Counted from the stretch's first letter, positions 1-11,345 are shown. The stretch: DNA of 64,000 nt from Legionella spiritensis (GCF_900186965.1 NZ_LT906457.1:3126501-3190500), one strand, 5' to 3'. A program made the numbers and translations. Notes: generated by a model not told the origin, from the letters alone.

Positions 1-162
1 ATCGAAGCCCGAGACCAGCGGGATACAGGCAATCAGCGTCAGCAATATGGTAAACAGGGCTAGAAAACGTGACACATTGGGATTTTTATCATCACCGGTA
101 AGGAATACAAACACGCCTCCAATAATCGGCAACCAGATCAATAAATTGAGCAAATGATGCAT
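1..162 (-). CDS. nuoM: NADH-quinone oxidoreductase subunit M (N-terminal 54 residues, cut by window edge)
   Basis: Only the N-terminus of NuoM is in the window. The frame opens with ATG at 162 (MHHLLNLLIWLPIIGG) and runs off the left edge. NuoM is one of the three antiporter-like proton-pumping subunits of complex I in the inner membrane. The visible part is a hydrophobic helix, a short polar loop (TGDDKNPNVSR) and the start of a second helix, as expected for NuoM. An AAGG/GAAGG purine-rich stretch lies just before the ATG. It starts 16 bp beyond the nuoL stop and continues the nuo operon. Identity rests mainly on operon position, since so little is visible. Confidence 0.85.
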   Translation of the reverse strand, partial: MHHLLNLLIWLPIIGGVFVFLTGDDKNPNVSRFLALFTILLTLIACIPLVSGFD

Positions 163-178
163 ACCTTCACCTTAATTA

Positions 179-2152
179 TCAGCCTAACAGCAACCAGCAT
201 AAGAAAACAAACAAACCTATCACCATGACCGTAGCATAATGATAAAGATAACCACTTTGGATATTGCGGCCTTTGGCTGCAAACCATCTTACCGTCCGAC
301 CGGCTCCGTTGACGACCAGACCGTCAATTAATTTCCGATCACCGACATTGTAGAAAAAACGCCCCAGCATTTTGGTGGACGGAACAATAATATACTCGTT
401 AAACGCATCAAACCCGTATTTGTTGAGTAAAATACGGTAAACCCATGAAAATGCACCGGCCAGCTTCGCGGGAATGGCAGGAAAGACAATATAGCATAAC
501 CAGGTGATAACAACGCCGGCCAGAGTTATCCAGAATGTTATGGATCCGGGGGCACGTAACACATCCTGCAGGGGAGAGTGTACTTCCTTGCCAAGCTCTG
601 CCAAAACATTGTGATCAGGTAAAACAAAGAATGATTTTCCTAATAGTGTCGGCACATCATACAACATGGGCATATACATGATATAGCCGAGAATCACCGA
701 AGGAATAGCCAATAACACCAGTGGAACCCAGACAACAGCAGGTGATTCCTTGACATGCTCCCAGGTATGCCTGTCCATTCTCGGAGTGCCGTGGAAGGTC
801 ATAAACAGAGAGCGAAACGTGTAAATCGCCGTCACCATAGCACCTGCGGCCACACAAAAATACGCGTAACCGCTGCCTGGCATCGTGGATTCCCCGACTG
901 CTTCAATAATTGTGTCTTTTGAAAAGAAACCGGCGAAGGGAGGTATGGCGCATAACGCGAGCCCTCCGATTAGATAAGTGATGTAGGTCACCGGCATTTT
1001 TCGCCATAATCCACCCATTTTACGCATATCCTGCTCATGGTGCATACCAATGATGACCGACCCCGCGCCCAAAAACAGCAAGGCCTTGAAGCAGGCGTGA
1101 GTCGTAAGATGAAATATACCGGCACTATAGGCGGACGCTCCCATGGCAGCCATCATGTAACCGAGTTGCGACAAGGTTGAATAGGCGATGACCCGTTTGA
1201 TATCGTTCATGACAATACCAAGAATCCCGGTAAACAATGCACCGGTAGCACCAATAACCAACACAACGGTTAACGCGGTATTGGAGTACTCCATCAATGG
1301 CGATATGCGACCGATCATGAAAACACCGGCCGTTACCATGGTTGCGGCGTGAATCAATGCGGAAATCGGAGTAGGACCCTCCATGGACTCCGGCAACCAG
1401 ACATGCAACGGGATCTGCGCCGACTTACCCATGGCTCCCACAAACAGCAACAAACTGATGACGGTGATCAAGGACCAGGGATGACCTGAAAACAGGGTGA
1501 TTGTTTGCTGATTCAACGCGGAGGCTTGATTAAATACGGTTTCATAATCCAGGCTGCCGGTGTAAGCCAGGACGAGCCCGATACCAAGGACAAAACCGAA
1601 ATCTCCGACCCGGTTCACTAAAAACGCCTTTAAACTGCCCTGCAGAGCAGATTCCTTGCTATACCAGAAGCCGATAAGAAAATAGGAAACCAGACCGACA
1701 CCTTCCCAACCAAAAAACAATTGCAGGAAATTGTTGGCCGTCACCAGCATCAGCATCATGAAAGTAAACAAGGATATATAGCTGAAAAACCGCTGGTACC
1801 CGTCGTCGTCAACCATATAACCGATACTGTAGATATGCACCAGCAGTGATACAAAGGTCACAACCAGCATCATCAAGGAGGTTAGGGGATCAACCAAAAA
1901 TCCCACATGAAAGGCGTAGGGGAAGAATAGTCCTCCGCTTGCCCATGTGTAGAGATTGAAATTAATGACTTCATGACCACCGCCAATAACCGCAAATGCT
2001 ATAAAAACCGAGATGAAAAAAGAAATGGCAACCCCGGCTATCGTCACGGAATGCGCGCCAATCCGTCCAATCTGGTTCCGAAAAAAACCGGCAATGATTG
2101 AACTGACCAGAGGGGCAAAGACAATTATAAGACAAAGTTGTTGAATGCTCAC
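179..2152 (-). CDS. nuoL: NADH-quinone oxidoreductase subunit L
   Basis: NuoL is the distal antiporter-like proton-pumping subunit of complex I, in the inner membrane. The 657-residue product is full length for the family and hydrophobic throughout. It contains the typical core GWEGVGLVSYFLIGFW near residue 150, with its acidic residue, and the MGKSAQIPLHVWLPESMEGP stretch near residue 240, with the lysine used in proton transfer. The start is GTG at 2152, 4 bp after the nuoK stop, so translation is probably coupled. Nothing suggests degeneration. Confidence 0.97.
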   Translation of the reverse strand: MSIQQLCLIIVFAPLVSSIIAGFFRNQIGRIGAHSVTIAGVAISFFISVFIAFAVIGGGHEVINFNLYTWASGGLFFPYAFHVGFLVDPLTSLMMLVVTFVSLLVHIYSIGYMVDDDGYQRFFSYISLFTFMMLMLVTANNFLQLFFGWEGVGLVSYFLIGFWYSKESALQGSLKAFLVNRVGDFGFVLGIGLVLAYTGSLDYETVFNQASALNQQTITLFSGHPWSLITVISLLLFVGAMGKSAQIPLHVWLPESMEGPTPISALIHAATMVTAGVFMIGRISPLMEYSNTALTVVLVIGATGALFTGILGIVMNDIKRVIAYSTLSQLGYMMAAMGASAYSAGIFHLTTHACFKALLFLGAGSVIIGMHHEQDMRKMGGLWRKMPVTYITYLIGGLALCAIPPFAGFFSKDTIIEAVGESTMPGSGYAYFCVAAGAMVTAIYTFRSLFMTFHGTPRMDRHTWEHVKESPAVVWVPLVLLAIPSVILGYIMYMPMLYDVPTLLGKSFFVLPDHNVLAELGKEVHSPLQDVLRAPGSITFWITLAGVVITWLCYIVFPAIPAKLAGAFSWVYRILLNKYGFDAFNEYIIVPSTKMLGRFFYNVGDRKLIDGLVVNGAGRTVRWFAAKGRNIQSGYLYHYATVMVIGLFVFLCWLLLG

Positions 2153-2156
2153 GTTG

Positions 2157-2462
2157 TTAACCTTTTAAATGATTCATCTTATCCACATCGATATTACCCC
2201 GATTACGATAGAGCAACACCACAATTGCCAGACCAATGGCAGCTTCCGCTGCCGCAACCGTCAAAATAAAAAATACGAAAATATTACCTGTAATATCGCC
2301 ATAATAATGCGAAAAAGCGACAAAATTTGTATTTACGGCAAGCAACATAAGTTCGATGCAAACCAGTAAAAGGATCACATTCTTACGGTTTATCAAAATT
2401 CCAACCAGACTAAGGCCGAACAGCATGGCCGTTAAAACAAGATAATGATTTACGGGTATCAT
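2157..2462 (-). CDS. nuoK: NADH-quinone oxidoreductase subunit K
   Basis: NuoK is a small three-helix membrane subunit of complex I that forms part of the proton path between NuoJ, NuoN and NuoA. The 101-residue product has the normal family length. It has three hydrophobic segments and conserved acidic residues in helices two and three: the ELMLLAVN motif near residue 37 and the [16 protein letters not shown] motif near residue 72. It sits between nuoJ and nuoL with gaps of 15 and 4 bp. Confidence 0.97.
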   Translation of the reverse strand: MIPVNHYLVLTAMLFGLSLVGILINRKNVILLLVCIELMLLAVNTNFVAFSHYYGDITGNIFVFFILTVAAAEAAIGLAIVVLLYRNRGNIDVDKMNHLKG

Positions 2463-2477
2463 GGTTATTCCTAACGA

Positions 2478-3128
2478 TTATTTTTCCGATTTCAGTTTAA
2501 TCAGCTCAATACGGTCGGAGCGTTGCGTCATAATCTGATTTTTAATATTCTGCCGCTTTGAGCGTACAATATTTCTATGAGCCAATGTAATGGCGGAAAT
2601 GATTGCCACAAGCAACAGAACCGCGGCCAGCTCCAGAGCAAATACATAATCGGTATAAAGAACCATACCAATTTGTTCCGTATTAGATAGTTTCGGAATT
2701 TCCTCTTCCGTATCCGCCACATTAATAATTTCTTCATTAGACTGGCTGACGCTTGCTGATTTCTCTACGCTGACGTTAAAGACTCCTTCAGGCAGAGCGA
2801 CAAGCAACAACCCGGTTAGTAAAGCCACCAATATCAACCCGAACGGGAGATAGCGGATAAAATGGGTTCGCATTGATTCCGTATCGATGTTGAGCATCAT
2901 GACTACAAAGAGAAACAGCGTCATAACCGCGCCAACATACACCAGCACCAGGATTAATGCCAGAAACTCGGCTTCCACAAATATCCATAATGCGGCGCTG
3001 GCGAAAAACGTCAATACAAGAAACAACACGCAGCGCACCGGATTATTCTGGGTAATCACCATCAAGGCGGAGCCCAGTGCCAACGCGGCAAACGCGTAAA
3101 AAATTATTTGTGAAAAAAGCTCATGCAT
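2478..3128 (-). CDS. nuoJ: NADH-quinone oxidoreductase subunit J
   Basis: NuoJ is a membrane subunit of complex I that adjoins NuoK, NuoA and NuoH. The 216-residue product has the usual five hydrophobic segments, with the conserved EAEFLALILVLVYVGAVMTL stretch near residues 52-71, which contains the family pi-bulge helix. After the fourth segment there is a long polar loop rich in Ser/Glu. The C-terminus is basic and polar (about residues 190-216), longer than in many homologues. It lies 11 bp from nuoI and 15 bp from nuoK. Confidence 0.96.
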   Translation of the reverse strand: MHELFSQIIFYAFAALALGSALMVITQNNPVRCVLFLVLTFFASAALWIFVEAEFLALILVLVYVGAVMTLFLFVVMMLNIDTESMRTHFIRYLPFGLILVALLTGLLLVALPEGVFNVSVEKSASVSQSNEEIINVADTEEEIPKLSNTEQIGMVLYTDYVFALELAAVLLLVAIISAITLAHRNIVRSKRQNIKNQIMTQRSDRIELIKLKSEK

Positions 3129-3139
3129 CTCGCACCTCG

Positions 3140-3640
3140 TTAGCGGTAATCTTTATCTGCCGCCCTGTCTGCGGCCAGTCTTTTTTCCATTAGGTCGCCC
3201 ACAGCCAAAAGTTTTTCTTTTGTCATGATGTTTTGACCCCGTTCACTGATATGGTAATGATGGATGGGAGTCACCACGATTGAATCAACCGGGCAGGACT
3301 CTTCACACAAACCGCAGTTGATGCATTTAAACATATCAATATCGTAACGGGTTGTCCGTCTCGTGCCGTCATCACGCACATGGGATTCAATGGTTATTGC
3401 AAGAGCGGGACAGACCGCTTCACATAATTTACAGGCAATACACCGTTCCTCGCCGTTAGGGTATCGACGTAAAGCCAGTAATCCGCGGAATCGGGGGGAC
3501 AAAGGAGTCTGCTCTTCCGGAAACTGTACTGTAATTTTTTTCTTAAAAAAATATTTCAGCGTTACACCGAGACCAGCCAGCAGTTCCAGGAACAGGAAAC
3601 TTTTAATGTAATGCTTGATGTATCTGTATGCTTTTTTCAT
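3140..3640 (-). CDS. nuoI: NADH-quinone oxidoreductase subunit I (two [4Fe-4S] clusters)
   Basis: NuoI is a peripheral-arm subunit that passes electrons through clusters N6a and N6b towards NuoB and quinone. The 166-residue sequence contains two classic ferredoxin motifs, [12 protein letters not shown] and [12 protein letters not shown], each with a fourth cysteine for the partner cluster. An N-terminal amphipathic region precedes them. It is collinear with nuoH upstream and nuoJ downstream. Confidence 0.98.
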   Translation of the reverse strand: MKKAYRYIKHYIKSFLFLELLAGLGVTLKYFFKKKITVQFPEEQTPLSPRFRGLLALRRYPNGEERCIACKLCEAVCPALAITIESHVRDDGTRRTTRYDIDMFKCINCGLCEESCPVDSIVVTPIHHYHISERGQNIMTKEKLLAVGDLMEKRLAADRAADKDYR

Positions 3641-3659
3641 TCGTCAGCTCAGTTGCTCG

Positions 3660-4682
3660 TTAAAACCATGGTTTCAATTGAGTAACAACCATCAGGGCCG
3701 TTACAAACAACCAGACTATGGTCACGGGGATCAATACTTTCCAGCCCAGGCGCATCAGTTGATCATAACGATAGCGCGGAAAAGTAGCGCGAATCCACAA
3801 ATATACAAAGAGAAAGAAAGAAACTTTTAATAATAGCCAGACAAACCCTGGCACTACAAAGAAAATGCTCTCAAGCAGAGGAATTCCTTCAAACGGAGAC
3901 AACCATCCGCCCATGAACAATAGTGCAATAATAGTTGAGATGAGAATCATGCTCGCGTATTCGGAGAGAAAGAAGAGGGCAAACCCTATACCCGCATATT
4001 CCACATGAAATCCCGCGACAATTTCCGATTCCCCTTCGGCCAGATCGAAAGGGGCTCTGTTTGTTTCCGCAATGCCTGCTATCCAAAAAACAAAAAACAG
4101 GGGCATTAAGGGAATAAACCACCAATGCAGCAAACCACCCTGTTGTGAACGAACAATTTCAGTTAAATTCATGCTTCCAGCGGCCAGCAACACACCGACC
4201 AGCGCAAAACCCATGGCAATTTCATAGGACACGGTTTGAGCAGCGCTGCGCAAGGCGCCAAACATGGCGTATTTCGAGTTGGATGCCCAACCGGCGATTA
4301 ATACGCCGTAAACACCCAGTGAACTCATGGCAAACAGGTATAAAACCCCCGCGTTAAGATTGCTTAATACGACGCCTTCGGAAAAGGGTATAACCGCCCA
4401 TCCGACCAGGGAGGGAGCCAGGGCAAACAATGGCGCGATAATAAACAAGTATTTATTGGATCGGGCTGGCAGGACAAGCTCTTTACTGATCAGCTTGATT
4501 AAATCAGCAAATGGCTGCAACAAACCCTTGATGCCGACCCGATTTGGCCCGATTCGTATCTGCATGTAACCAATGACTTTACGCTCGGCATAGGTAAGAT
4601 AAGCGACGCCAATCAGCAACGGAACCACGATGACAATTATTTTTATAACAATCCACAACAAAATGCCTATTTCATGTAGCAT
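3660..4682 (-). CDS. nuoH: NADH-quinone oxidoreductase subunit H
   Basis: NuoH forms most of the quinone chamber at the junction of the membrane and peripheral arms of complex I. The 340-residue product is hydrophobic with about eight predicted helices. It carries the characteristic [19 protein letters not shown] segment near residue 31 and the [20 protein letters not shown] segment near residues 210-229, both lining the quinone channel. It starts 12 bp after nuoG. Confidence 0.98.
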   Translation of the reverse strand: MLHEIGILLWIVIKIIVIVVPLLIGVAYLTYAERKVIGYMQIRIGPNRVGIKGLLQPFADLIKLISKELVLPARSNKYLFIIAPLFALAPSLVGWAVIPFSEGVVLSNLNAGVLYLFAMSSLGVYGVLIAGWASNSKYAMFGALRSAAQTVSYEIAMGFALVGVLLAAGSMNLTEIVRSQQGGLLHWWFIPLMPLFFVFWIAGIAETNRAPFDLAEGESEIVAGFHVEYAGIGFALFFLSEYASMILISTIIALLFMGGWLSPFEGIPLLESIFFVVPGFVWLLLKVSFFLFVYLWIRATFPRYRYDQLMRLGWKVLIPVTIVWLFVTALMVVTQLKPWF

Positions 4683-4694
4683 ATTCTTACCCGC

Positions 4695-7049
4695 CTAGCG
4701 CTTGATAGTGATTGCAGCAAAGGAATGGCCGAGGTCAACGGTTTCCGGCATCGCGTTGGCTACCCATACGACATCACGTGGCACACGTTCATCTCGTTTC
4801 AGCGGCAATGTTATCTCAATATCTCCCTGAGATACAGTAGCGACCTCACCTAATTTCAATCGATTTGCCGTTTCAGGGTGAACTCTGATACAGGCACTGT
4901 CAGTAGCCGCACAGGTTTGTAATGCCTGAGCATTACGAACGATGGCGTCACTCCGGTACAAAGGCCACTCGCCCACTCGAACCAGTTGCTGATTATGGAA
5001 AGGCAATGATTCCGGATAAAAAGGCTGATATTTCCTGTCGGCCGTCATATCCACTATTCCTTTTATTTCCATCAGCACATCTTCAGAAGACAGATAGTCA
5101 AAATCCTTGCACTGAAGAAGATTCCCGAGAACCCGTAGAATCTTCCATGCCGGACGGGATTCCCCAAAAGGAGTGTAGGCACCCGTCACCGTTTGCCACC
5201 GTCCATCGACATTGATGTAGGTTCCGGAGGTTTCAGCGTACGGTGCCATAGGCAGAATAACATCGGCGTAGTCCAGCATGGATTCCTGCCTGAACGCGGA
5301 AACCAGAACAACGAATTCCGCAGCCAGCATGGATTGTCTTGCGCTAAACGGGTTGGCAAAATCATAACCCGGTTCTGCGGCAAGTAAAAAATAACCTTTC
5401 AGTTTCGCATCCAGCGCCGACTGGACATCCAGGCCAGACTGTTTCACATCCTTACCTGCCACGGTGCGGTGAGGCAACATGCCGGCAAGAGAGGCACCAT
5501 TCGCGTTGGCACCTGAAGTCAGGCGAAGGGTACGAACCTGACTCGTTGTCTCAATAACATTGACAAGAGTACGAAGTAACGCCGCATCGGGATGGTTGTC
5601 ACAAATGGCACCTGTCACAATGACCGCATGCTTCGCCTGCCGCAGGCCATCAGCTATTTTTTGGGACGCTTCGTCTACTTTCAAACCTACCAGGAGACGT
5701 TGTACTTCTTCAGGTAGCCGTTTGCTATCGTCGATCATGGCCAAAGCTATCCTGGCTAATGTGATAGCCATATCCTGAGGTGACGTAACGGCTTTTTCCT
5801 TCACATCAAAATGAAACTCGTAATCAACCGGATTCACGGCATAGATATCAGCGCCATTGCGAAACGCCTTTCTCACCCGAACGCCTGCCAGCGGTACTTC
5901 TCTGTGAATGTTGCACCCTAACAGCAAAACAGCATTCTGATGTTCCAGATCAGCATAGGTCAGTGAATTGGCAATCAGGGCCGGCAAACCATCCTGATCA
6001 CGAAAATCGATTTGCTGTAAACGATGGTCGAGGTTATTGACTCCCAGTTCCCGCATCAGTCTCTGCAATAAATACAATTCCTCCAGTGTCGAGGACGAAG
6101 AGGCAAATGCGGCAAATTGCTCGGGACCATGCTGTTTAATGACTTTACTTATGCCGTCAGCGGTAAATTTCAGTGCTTCCGCCCAATCGACGGTGTGCCA
6201 TTGACCTTCTTTTTTAATCATAGGCTGAGCGGCACGGGCTTCACTTTTAAGTCCCAGGTAACTGAATCTGTCGCGATCAGACAGCCAGGTTTCATTGATT
6301 GCTTCATTTTCCCTGGGTACGGCACGCATCAACTGGTTACGCCGTACGTGCAGAAAAACATTGGAACCAAGGCAATCATGCGGAGCCAGGCTGTCATGCT
6401 GCGTCAACTCCCAGGCACGGGCGGTAAAACGAAACGGTTTGGAAGTCAGGGCGCCGACGGGACACAAATCGATAACATTACCGGAAACCTCGGACACGAT
6501 GCTGTGTTTGACATAAGTGCCTATCTGCATATGTTCGCCGCGGCCTGTTGCCCCAAGTTCACGTAAACCGGCGACTTCATCACCAAAACGAACACAACGT
6601 GTGCAATGAATACAACGAGTCATTTCAGTAGCAATCAACGGCCCCAAATCATCGTCTTCAACGGCGCGTTTGGTATCAATATATTCAGAGGCATCCTCTC
6701 CAAAACCCATAGAGATGTCCTGCAACTCACATTCCCCACCCTGATCACAGATCGGGCAATCCAGAGGATGGTTGATCAGCAGAAACTCCATGACCGCCTG
6801 CTGGGAGCGCAATGCTTCGGCCGATCGGGTATACACCTTCATGCCATCCGTGATAGGGGTGGCACAGGCGGGTACCGGCTTTCTGCCGTTTTCAATTTCC
6901 ACCAGACACATCCGGCAATTGGCAGCCACAGAAAGTTTTTTATGGTAGCAAAAACGAGGAATATAAATATTTTCCGCATCGGCAACCTCGATGATCATTT
7001 TGCCATTTTCAACTTCAAATGTTTTCCCGTCGATTTCAATGGTAGGCAT
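4695..7049 (-). CDS. nuoG: NADH-quinone oxidoreductase subunit G
   Basis: NuoG is the largest peripheral subunit of complex I and carries several iron-sulfur clusters of the electron chain. The 784-residue product begins with a [2Fe-2S] ferredoxin domain (cysteines near 34, 45, 48 and 62, with CRMCLVE). Next is the HPLDCPICDQGGECELQD segment, where the His and three Cys hold one [4Fe-4S] cluster. The CIHCTRCVRFGDE motif follows, then a molybdopterin-oxidoreductase-like domain over the C-terminal two thirds. Length and domain order match other proteobacterial NuoG proteins. It lies 17 bp downstream of nuoF. Confidence 0.97.
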   Translation of the reverse strand: MPTIEIDGKTFEVENGKMIIEVADAENIYIPRFCYHKKLSVAANCRMCLVEIENGRKPVPACATPITDGMKVYTRSAEALRSQQAVMEFLLINHPLDCPICDQGGECELQDISMGFGEDASEYIDTKRAVEDDDLGPLIATEMTRCIHCTRCVRFGDEVAGLRELGATGRGEHMQIGTYVKHSIVSEVSGNVIDLCPVGALTSKPFRFTARAWELTQHDSLAPHDCLGSNVFLHVRRNQLMRAVPRENEAINETWLSDRDRFSYLGLKSEARAAQPMIKKEGQWHTVDWAEALKFTADGISKVIKQHGPEQFAAFASSSSTLEELYLLQRLMRELGVNNLDHRLQQIDFRDQDGLPALIANSLTYADLEHQNAVLLLGCNIHREVPLAGVRVRKAFRNGADIYAVNPVDYEFHFDVKEKAVTSPQDMAITLARIALAMIDDSKRLPEEVQRLLVGLKVDEASQKIADGLRQAKHAVIVTGAICDNHPDAALLRTLVNVIETTSQVRTLRLTSGANANGASLAGMLPHRTVAGKDVKQSGLDVQSALDAKLKGYFLLAAEPGYDFANPFSARQSMLAAEFVVLVSAFRQESMLDYADVILPMAPYAETSGTYINVDGRWQTVTGAYTPFGESRPAWKILRVLGNLLQCKDFDYLSSEDVLMEIKGIVDMTADRKYQPFYPESLPFHNQQLVRVGEWPLYRSDAIVRNAQALQTCAATDSACIRVHPETANRLKLGEVATVSQGDIEITLPLKRDERVPRDVVWVANAMPETVDLGHSFAAITIKR

Positions 7050-7066
7050 TGTCTAAACCTTCTCAA

Positions 7067-8365
7067 TTATGCTGCAACGATCGAGCGTTTGTGCTTAATA
7101 AAATATTCAAATTCATGGTAAAAATGTTTTACAAAACTTTGAACGGGCCAGGCCGCAGCCTCACCCAATGCACAAATAGTGCGTCCATCAATTTTGTTGG
7201 CAACGTTCACCAGTTTATCCACATCACCAGGCTCGCCATGACCTTCTTTAATACGATGGATTAAGCGCACCATCCAACCTGTCCCTTCCCGGCAAGGCGT
7301 GCATTGTCCACAGGATTCATCCATATAAAATTCTGAAATCCTGTAAAGCGCATCCACCATACAGGTGGTTTCATCCATAACGATAACCGCACCGGAGCCC
7401 AGTCCGGAACCGGCTTTCTGTATGCTGTCATAATCCATATCGAGTTCCATCATGACATCGCCCGGCAAAATACGCATTGATGATCCGCCGGGAATCACCG
7501 CTTTGATGCGATTACCGTCACGCATGCCGCCAGCCAGCTCCAGAAGCGTTTTAAAAGGCGTACCAAGTGGTATTTCAAAATTACCCGGTTTATTGACATG
7601 CCCGCTGACTGAAAAGCATTTGGTACCGCCGTTATTGGGTTTACCCAGCTTCAGGAACCATTCCCCGCCTTTTTCCATAATCACCGGAACGGAGGCAAAG
7701 GTTTCGGTATTGTTTATGGTGGTCGGCTTGCCATACAATCCGTAATTGGCAGGAAACGGCGGTTTAAAGCGCGGCAATCCTTTCTTGCCTTCCAGTGAAT
7801 TCAGCAACGCGGTTTCTTCACCGCATATATAGGCTCCTGCACCAAGATGATTATGCAGATCGAAATCAATGCCGGTACCCATAATATTTTTGCCCAGCAA
7901 TCCTTCCTGATAAGCTTCCTTGAGAGCCTGCTCCATACGTACGAAAGGCTCCCAGAATTCACCGCGGATGTAATTATAGCCAACCGTTGAGCCTGTTACG
8001 TAACCGGCGATAACCATACCTTCAATTAACTGGTGCGGGTTGTTACGCAATATTTCCCGGTCTTTGCAAGTACCGGGTTCCCCTTCATCCGAATTGCAGA
8101 CGATATATTTCTGGACAGGAGCATTGCGATTCATAAAGCTCCATTTCAGTCCCGTAGGAAAGCCGGCACCACCTCTCCCGCGCAAGGCCGATGTTTTAAT
8201 CTCCTCAATTATTTGCTCAGGCGGTGTTTTTTCCTTAAGAATACGGCGCCACGCACTATATCCGCCAACACTCAGATAGGATTCCAGTGACCAGGGCTCC
8301 TTGAGGTGGAATGTACGGTAGCAAACTAAATTTTGTGCAACCATGGTACCATTTTTAGCGTTCAT
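7067..8365 (-). CDS. nuoF: NADH-quinone oxidoreductase subunit F (NADH and FMN site)
   Basis: NuoF oxidises NADH with FMN and carries cluster N3. The 432-residue product shows the glycine-rich nucleotide motif [13 protein letters not shown] near residue 64, the [17 protein letters not shown] motif, and the C-terminal [11 protein letters not shown] motif that binds the [4Fe-4S] cluster. The start ATG overlaps the nuoE stop as ATGA (8362-8365), which indicates translational coupling. An internal Met at residue 8 is another possible start. Confidence 0.98.
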   Translation of the reverse strand: MNAKNGTMVAQNLVCYRTFHLKEPWSLESYLSVGGYSAWRRILKEKTPPEQIIEEIKTSALRGRGGAGFPTGLKWSFMNRNAPVQKYIVCNSDEGEPGTCKDREILRNNPHQLIEGMVIAGYVTGSTVGYNYIRGEFWEPFVRMEQALKEAYQEGLLGKNIMGTGIDFDLHNHLGAGAYICGEETALLNSLEGKKGLPRFKPPFPANYGLYGKPTTINNTETFASVPVIMEKGGEWFLKLGKPNNGGTKCFSVSGHVNKPGNFEIPLGTPFKTLLELAGGMRDGNRIKAVIPGGSSMRILPGDVMMELDMDYDSIQKAGSGLGSGAVIVMDETTCMVDALYRISEFYMDESCGQCTPCREGTGWMVRLIHRIKEGHGEPGDVDKLVNVANKIDGRTICALGEAAAWPVQSFVKHFYHEFEYFIKHKRSIVAA

Positions 8366-8865
8366 TGGTACTGCTCCAGAACATGATCAATTTTTTCAGC
8401 ATTCAGATTTTCATGGTAATCTTTATCCACTTGCATCATTGGAGCATTCACGCACGCTCCGAGACATTCAACCGATCTCAGGGTAAAACGGCCATCCTCC
8501 GTTGTTTCCCCCAATTTAATGCCCAGTTTGTTTTCCAGTCCTTTAACAATTTCTGCGGAACCGACCAGCTTGCAGGATATATTGGTGCATACATTGATCA
8601 GATGCCTGCCTATAGGCTTATGTTCATACATGGTGTAGAACGTGGCGGCTTCGTACACGGCGATAGGCGGCATTTCAAGATAATCCGCTACGGCATCCAT
8701 CAACTCTGTAGATAAATACCCATGTTGCTCCTGAACCAGACGTAACGCGCTTAATACGGCCGATTGCTTCTGATCCGGAGGATATTTGGCAATCCATTCG
8801 TCAATTTCACTGATTCGTTCGGCTGATATCAGTTGACAAAGTAATTTAGCTGAATTCTCAGACAT
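8362..8865 (-). CDS. nuoE: NADH-quinone oxidoreductase subunit E ([2Fe-2S], thioredoxin-like)
   Basis: NuoE is the thioredoxin-fold subunit that holds the N1a [2Fe-2S] cluster next to NuoF. The 167-residue product is of normal length. It has a helical N-terminal half and a C-terminal half with cluster ligands in CTNISCKL and [10 protein letters not shown]. It follows nuoD after a 50 bp gap, the largest inside this part of the operon, and overlaps nuoF by 4 bp. Confidence 0.97.
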   Translation of the reverse strand: MSENSAKLLCQLISAERISEIDEWIAKYPPDQKQSAVLSALRLVQEQHGYLSTELMDAVADYLEMPPIAVYEAATFYTMYEHKPIGRHLINVCTNISCKLVGSAEIVKGLENKLGIKLGETTEDGRFTLRSVECLGACVNAPMMQVDKDYHENLNAEKIDHVLEQYQ

Positions 8866-8915
8866 GCTTTCTAACCTTAAATTCGTTTACCCTGACAGGT
8901 GTTGTTTTTCATTTT

Positions 8916-10169
8916 TTAACGGTCAATTTCACCAAATACAATATCCTGACTCGCAAGTATGGCCACCCCGTCCGCCAGCATATGGCCACGGACCATGTCA
9001 TCATAACCGGAAAGATGGGCAAAACCGGGAGCCCGTATTTTTAACCGGTAAGGCTTGTTGGCCCCATCGGATACAAGGTAAATGCCAAACTCTCCCTTGG
9101 GCGCCTCAACCGCAGCATATACTTCTCCGCGCGGCAAACAGAACCCTTCGGTAAAGAGTTTAAAATGATGAATCAAAGCTTCCATATCATGTTTCATTTC
9201 CTCGCGCCGGGGAGGTGTGATTTTATGATCCTGAAAATGCACGGACCCCGGATTTTTACGTAACCATTCCACGCATTGTCTGATAATCCGGTTCGATTGT
9301 CTCATTTCCTCAACACGAACCAGGTAGCGGTCGTAGCAATCGCCGGTTTTACCCACAGGGATATCAAAATCCATTTTGTCGTAAGCCGCATAGGGTTGTT
9401 TTTTTCGTAAATCCCATGCTACGCCGGAACCTCTTAGCATAGGACCGGTAAACCCTCGTTGCAATGCTTCTTCCGGTGAAACAACACCAATGTCAATATT
9501 TCGTTGTTTCCAGATGCGGTTATCCGTCAACAGCGTTTCATACTCGTCAACCCGTTTCGGAAAACGTTCCGTAAACGCCCAGATAAAATCAAGAAGATTA
9601 CCCTGGCGATCCGCATTCATCTTGTCCACTTCCCGTTCGTTATGCCAACGTGACGGCTTGTATTGGGGCATGGTGGCAGGTAAATCACGAGCAACGCCGC
9701 CAGGACGATAATAAGTGGCGTGCATACGGGCTCCGGATACCGCTTCATACACATCGAATAAATCTTCACGCTCCCGGAAGCAATAAAGAAATACCGTCAT
9801 GGCGCCGATATCCAGCGCACAAGCACCCAGCCACAGCAAATGGTTGAGAATTCGGGTGATTTCATCAAACATGGTACGGATATACTGCGCTCTTATCGGC
9901 GGTTCAATGCCCAGTAATTTTTCCATGGCATTAACATACGCATGTTCATTACACATCATGGAGACGTAATCCAGTCGATCCATGTAGCCAATGCTTTGCA
10001 GATAAGGTTTGGTTTCAGCCAGTTTCTCCGTGGCTCGGTGAAGCAGACCGATATGGGGATCGGCTCGAACTATCGTTTCACCTTCCAGTTCCATAACAAG
10101 CCGCAACACACCATGTGCGGCAGGGTGCTGGGGCCCAAAATTAAGGGTATAATTTTTTAGTTCAATCAT
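8916..10169 (-). CDS. nuoD: NADH-quinone oxidoreductase subunit D
   Basis: NuoD (49 kDa subunit) forms the quinone headgroup site together with NuoB. The 417-residue product begins [20 protein letters not shown]. The [13 protein letters not shown] motif, with its quinone-site histidine, is visible, and the C-terminus ends in the typical DIVFGEIDR. The frame is open for 13 codons further upstream, but the ATG at 10169 is preferred. A GGGAG ribosome-binding site sits 7 bp before it, and the resulting protein begins as its relatives do. It overlaps the end of nuoC by 8 bp. Confidence 0.97.
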   Translation of the reverse strand: MIELKNYTLNFGPQHPAAHGVLRLVMELEGETIVRADPHIGLLHRATEKLAETKPYLQSIGYMDRLDYVSMMCNEHAYVNAMEKLLGIEPPIRAQYIRTMFDEITRILNHLLWLGACALDIGAMTVFLYCFREREDLFDVYEAVSGARMHATYYRPGGVARDLPATMPQYKPSRWHNEREVDKMNADRQGNLLDFIWAFTERFPKRVDEYETLLTDNRIWKQRNIDIGVVSPEEALQRGFTGPMLRGSGVAWDLRKKQPYAAYDKMDFDIPVGKTGDCYDRYLVRVEEMRQSNRIIRQCVEWLRKNPGSVHFQDHKITPPRREEMKHDMEALIHHFKLFTEGFCLPRGEVYAAVEAPKGEFGIYLVSDGANKPYRLKIRAPGFAHLSGYDDMVRGHMLADGVAILASQDIVFGEIDR

Positions 10170-10848
10170 CGTTTGCTCCCTTGGGCATATCAAGGTAGCG
10201 ATTATCATTTCGAATTACCTTGGGTACCAGAACTCTTGGCTCAATATCAACCGGCTCATATATGACCTTTTGCAGATGCGCGTCGTAACGCATTTCAACA
10301 TGACCACTGATGGGAAAATCCTTGCGGAAGGGATGACCGATAAAACCATAATCCGTCAAAATACGTCTGAGATCCGGATGATCTTCAAAGAGAATACCAT
10401 ACAAATCATAAGCTTCCCGTTCGAACCAGTCAGCCACTTTCCAGATATTATGGGCCGAGGGAATAATCAGGTGGTTTTCATCGAGAAATACCTTGACGCG
10501 CACACGCTGATTTCTGACGGTAGATAACAAATGATAAACGACGGCAAAACGCGGCTTGTCAAAAACAAACGCCCTGGACTCCTGAGCCTCTACCCCGCGC
10601 GAAAATCCGCTTTCAGTGGAGGATTCCGTTTCCCAGTCGTAAATACCGTATTGCAGGTAATCGACCGCGCAGAGGTCAATAAGCTGATCAAAAGCGAAAT
10701 CCTCGTGGACTCTCAGTTGCTGTAACACGTTTTTGATAGAATCACGTCCGCATTCCACAGTGATTTCATCGTGCGCCACCTGGACAGATAGTATCTTGTC
10801 CTGCAATTCCTTGTTAATTTTTTCAGCCAAATTCTCAAGTTTAGTCAT
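10162..10848 (-). CDS. nuoC: NADH-quinone oxidoreductase subunit C
   Basis: NuoC (30 kDa subunit) is a cofactor-free structural subunit of the peripheral arm. The 228-residue product contains the family signature in the [20 protein letters not shown] region (near residues 147-166), followed by [16 protein letters not shown]. It is a separate gene, not fused to nuoD as in E. coli, although the two genes overlap by 8 bp. It lies 20 bp downstream of nuoB. Confidence 0.97.
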   Translation of the reverse strand: MTKLENLAEKINKELQDKILSVQVAHDEITVECGRDSIKNVLQQLRVHEDFAFDQLIDLCAVDYLQYGIYDWETESSTESGFSRGVEAQESRAFVFDKPRFAVVYHLLSTVRNQRVRVKVFLDENHLIIPSAHNIWKVADWFEREAYDLYGILFEDHPDLRRILTDYGFIGHPFRKDFPISGHVEMRYDAHLQKVIYEPVDIEPRVLVPKVIRNDNRYLDMPKGANDD

Positions 10849-10868
10849 GAATAATTACCTGTGCCGGT

Positions 10869-11345
10869 TTATACTTCAATAACAGGTTTTCGCCTGATTT
10901 TATTTTGTAATTGAATAATACCGTATAAAAGAGCCTCGGCCGTAGGCGGGCAACCCGGTACATAAACATCCACCGGGACGATGCGATCACACCCTCTCAC
11001 AACGGAATAGGAATAGTGGTAGTAACCGCCGCCATTGGCGCACGATCCCATGGAGATCACCCATCTTGGTTCCGGCATTTGATCGTATACGCGGCGCAAG
11101 GCGGGGGCCATTTTATTGCATAAGGTTCCGGCAACGATCATGACGTCGGACTGACGGGGACTGGGTCTGAAAATAATTCCAAAACGATCCAGATCATAAC
11201 GCGCGGCACCAACGTGCATCATTTCGACGGCACAGCAAGCCAATCCAAACGTCATCGGCCACATCGAGCCGCTGCGCGCCCAACCGGCCAGCTTCTCTAC
11301 CGTGGTTGTGACAAAGCCATTTTTCTGCAATTCTGCGACAGCCAT
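10869..11345 (-). CDS. nuoB: NADH-quinone oxidoreductase subunit B (cluster N2)
   Basis: NuoB carries the terminal [4Fe-4S] cluster N2, which reduces quinone. The 158-residue product has the tandem-cysteine motif [10 protein letters not shown] near residues 34-43 and the downstream ligands in the GSCANGG and [11 protein letters not shown] regions. Length and motifs are normal. It lies 81 bp from nuoA, and no separate promoter is obvious in that gap. Confidence 0.98.
   Translation of the reverse strand: MAVAELQKNGFVTTTVEKLAGWARSGSMWPMTFGLACCAVEMMHVGAARYDLDRFGIIFRPSPRQSDVMIVAGTLCNKMAPALRRVYDQMPEPRWVISMGSCANGGGYYHYSYSVVRGCDRIVPVDVYVPGCPPTAEALLYGIIQLQNKIRRKPVIEV

Noticed and set aside
6117-6566. 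149-codon open frame opposite nuoG
   Set aside because: Antisense shadow of a well-conserved gene, with no family resemblance and no ribosome-binding site.
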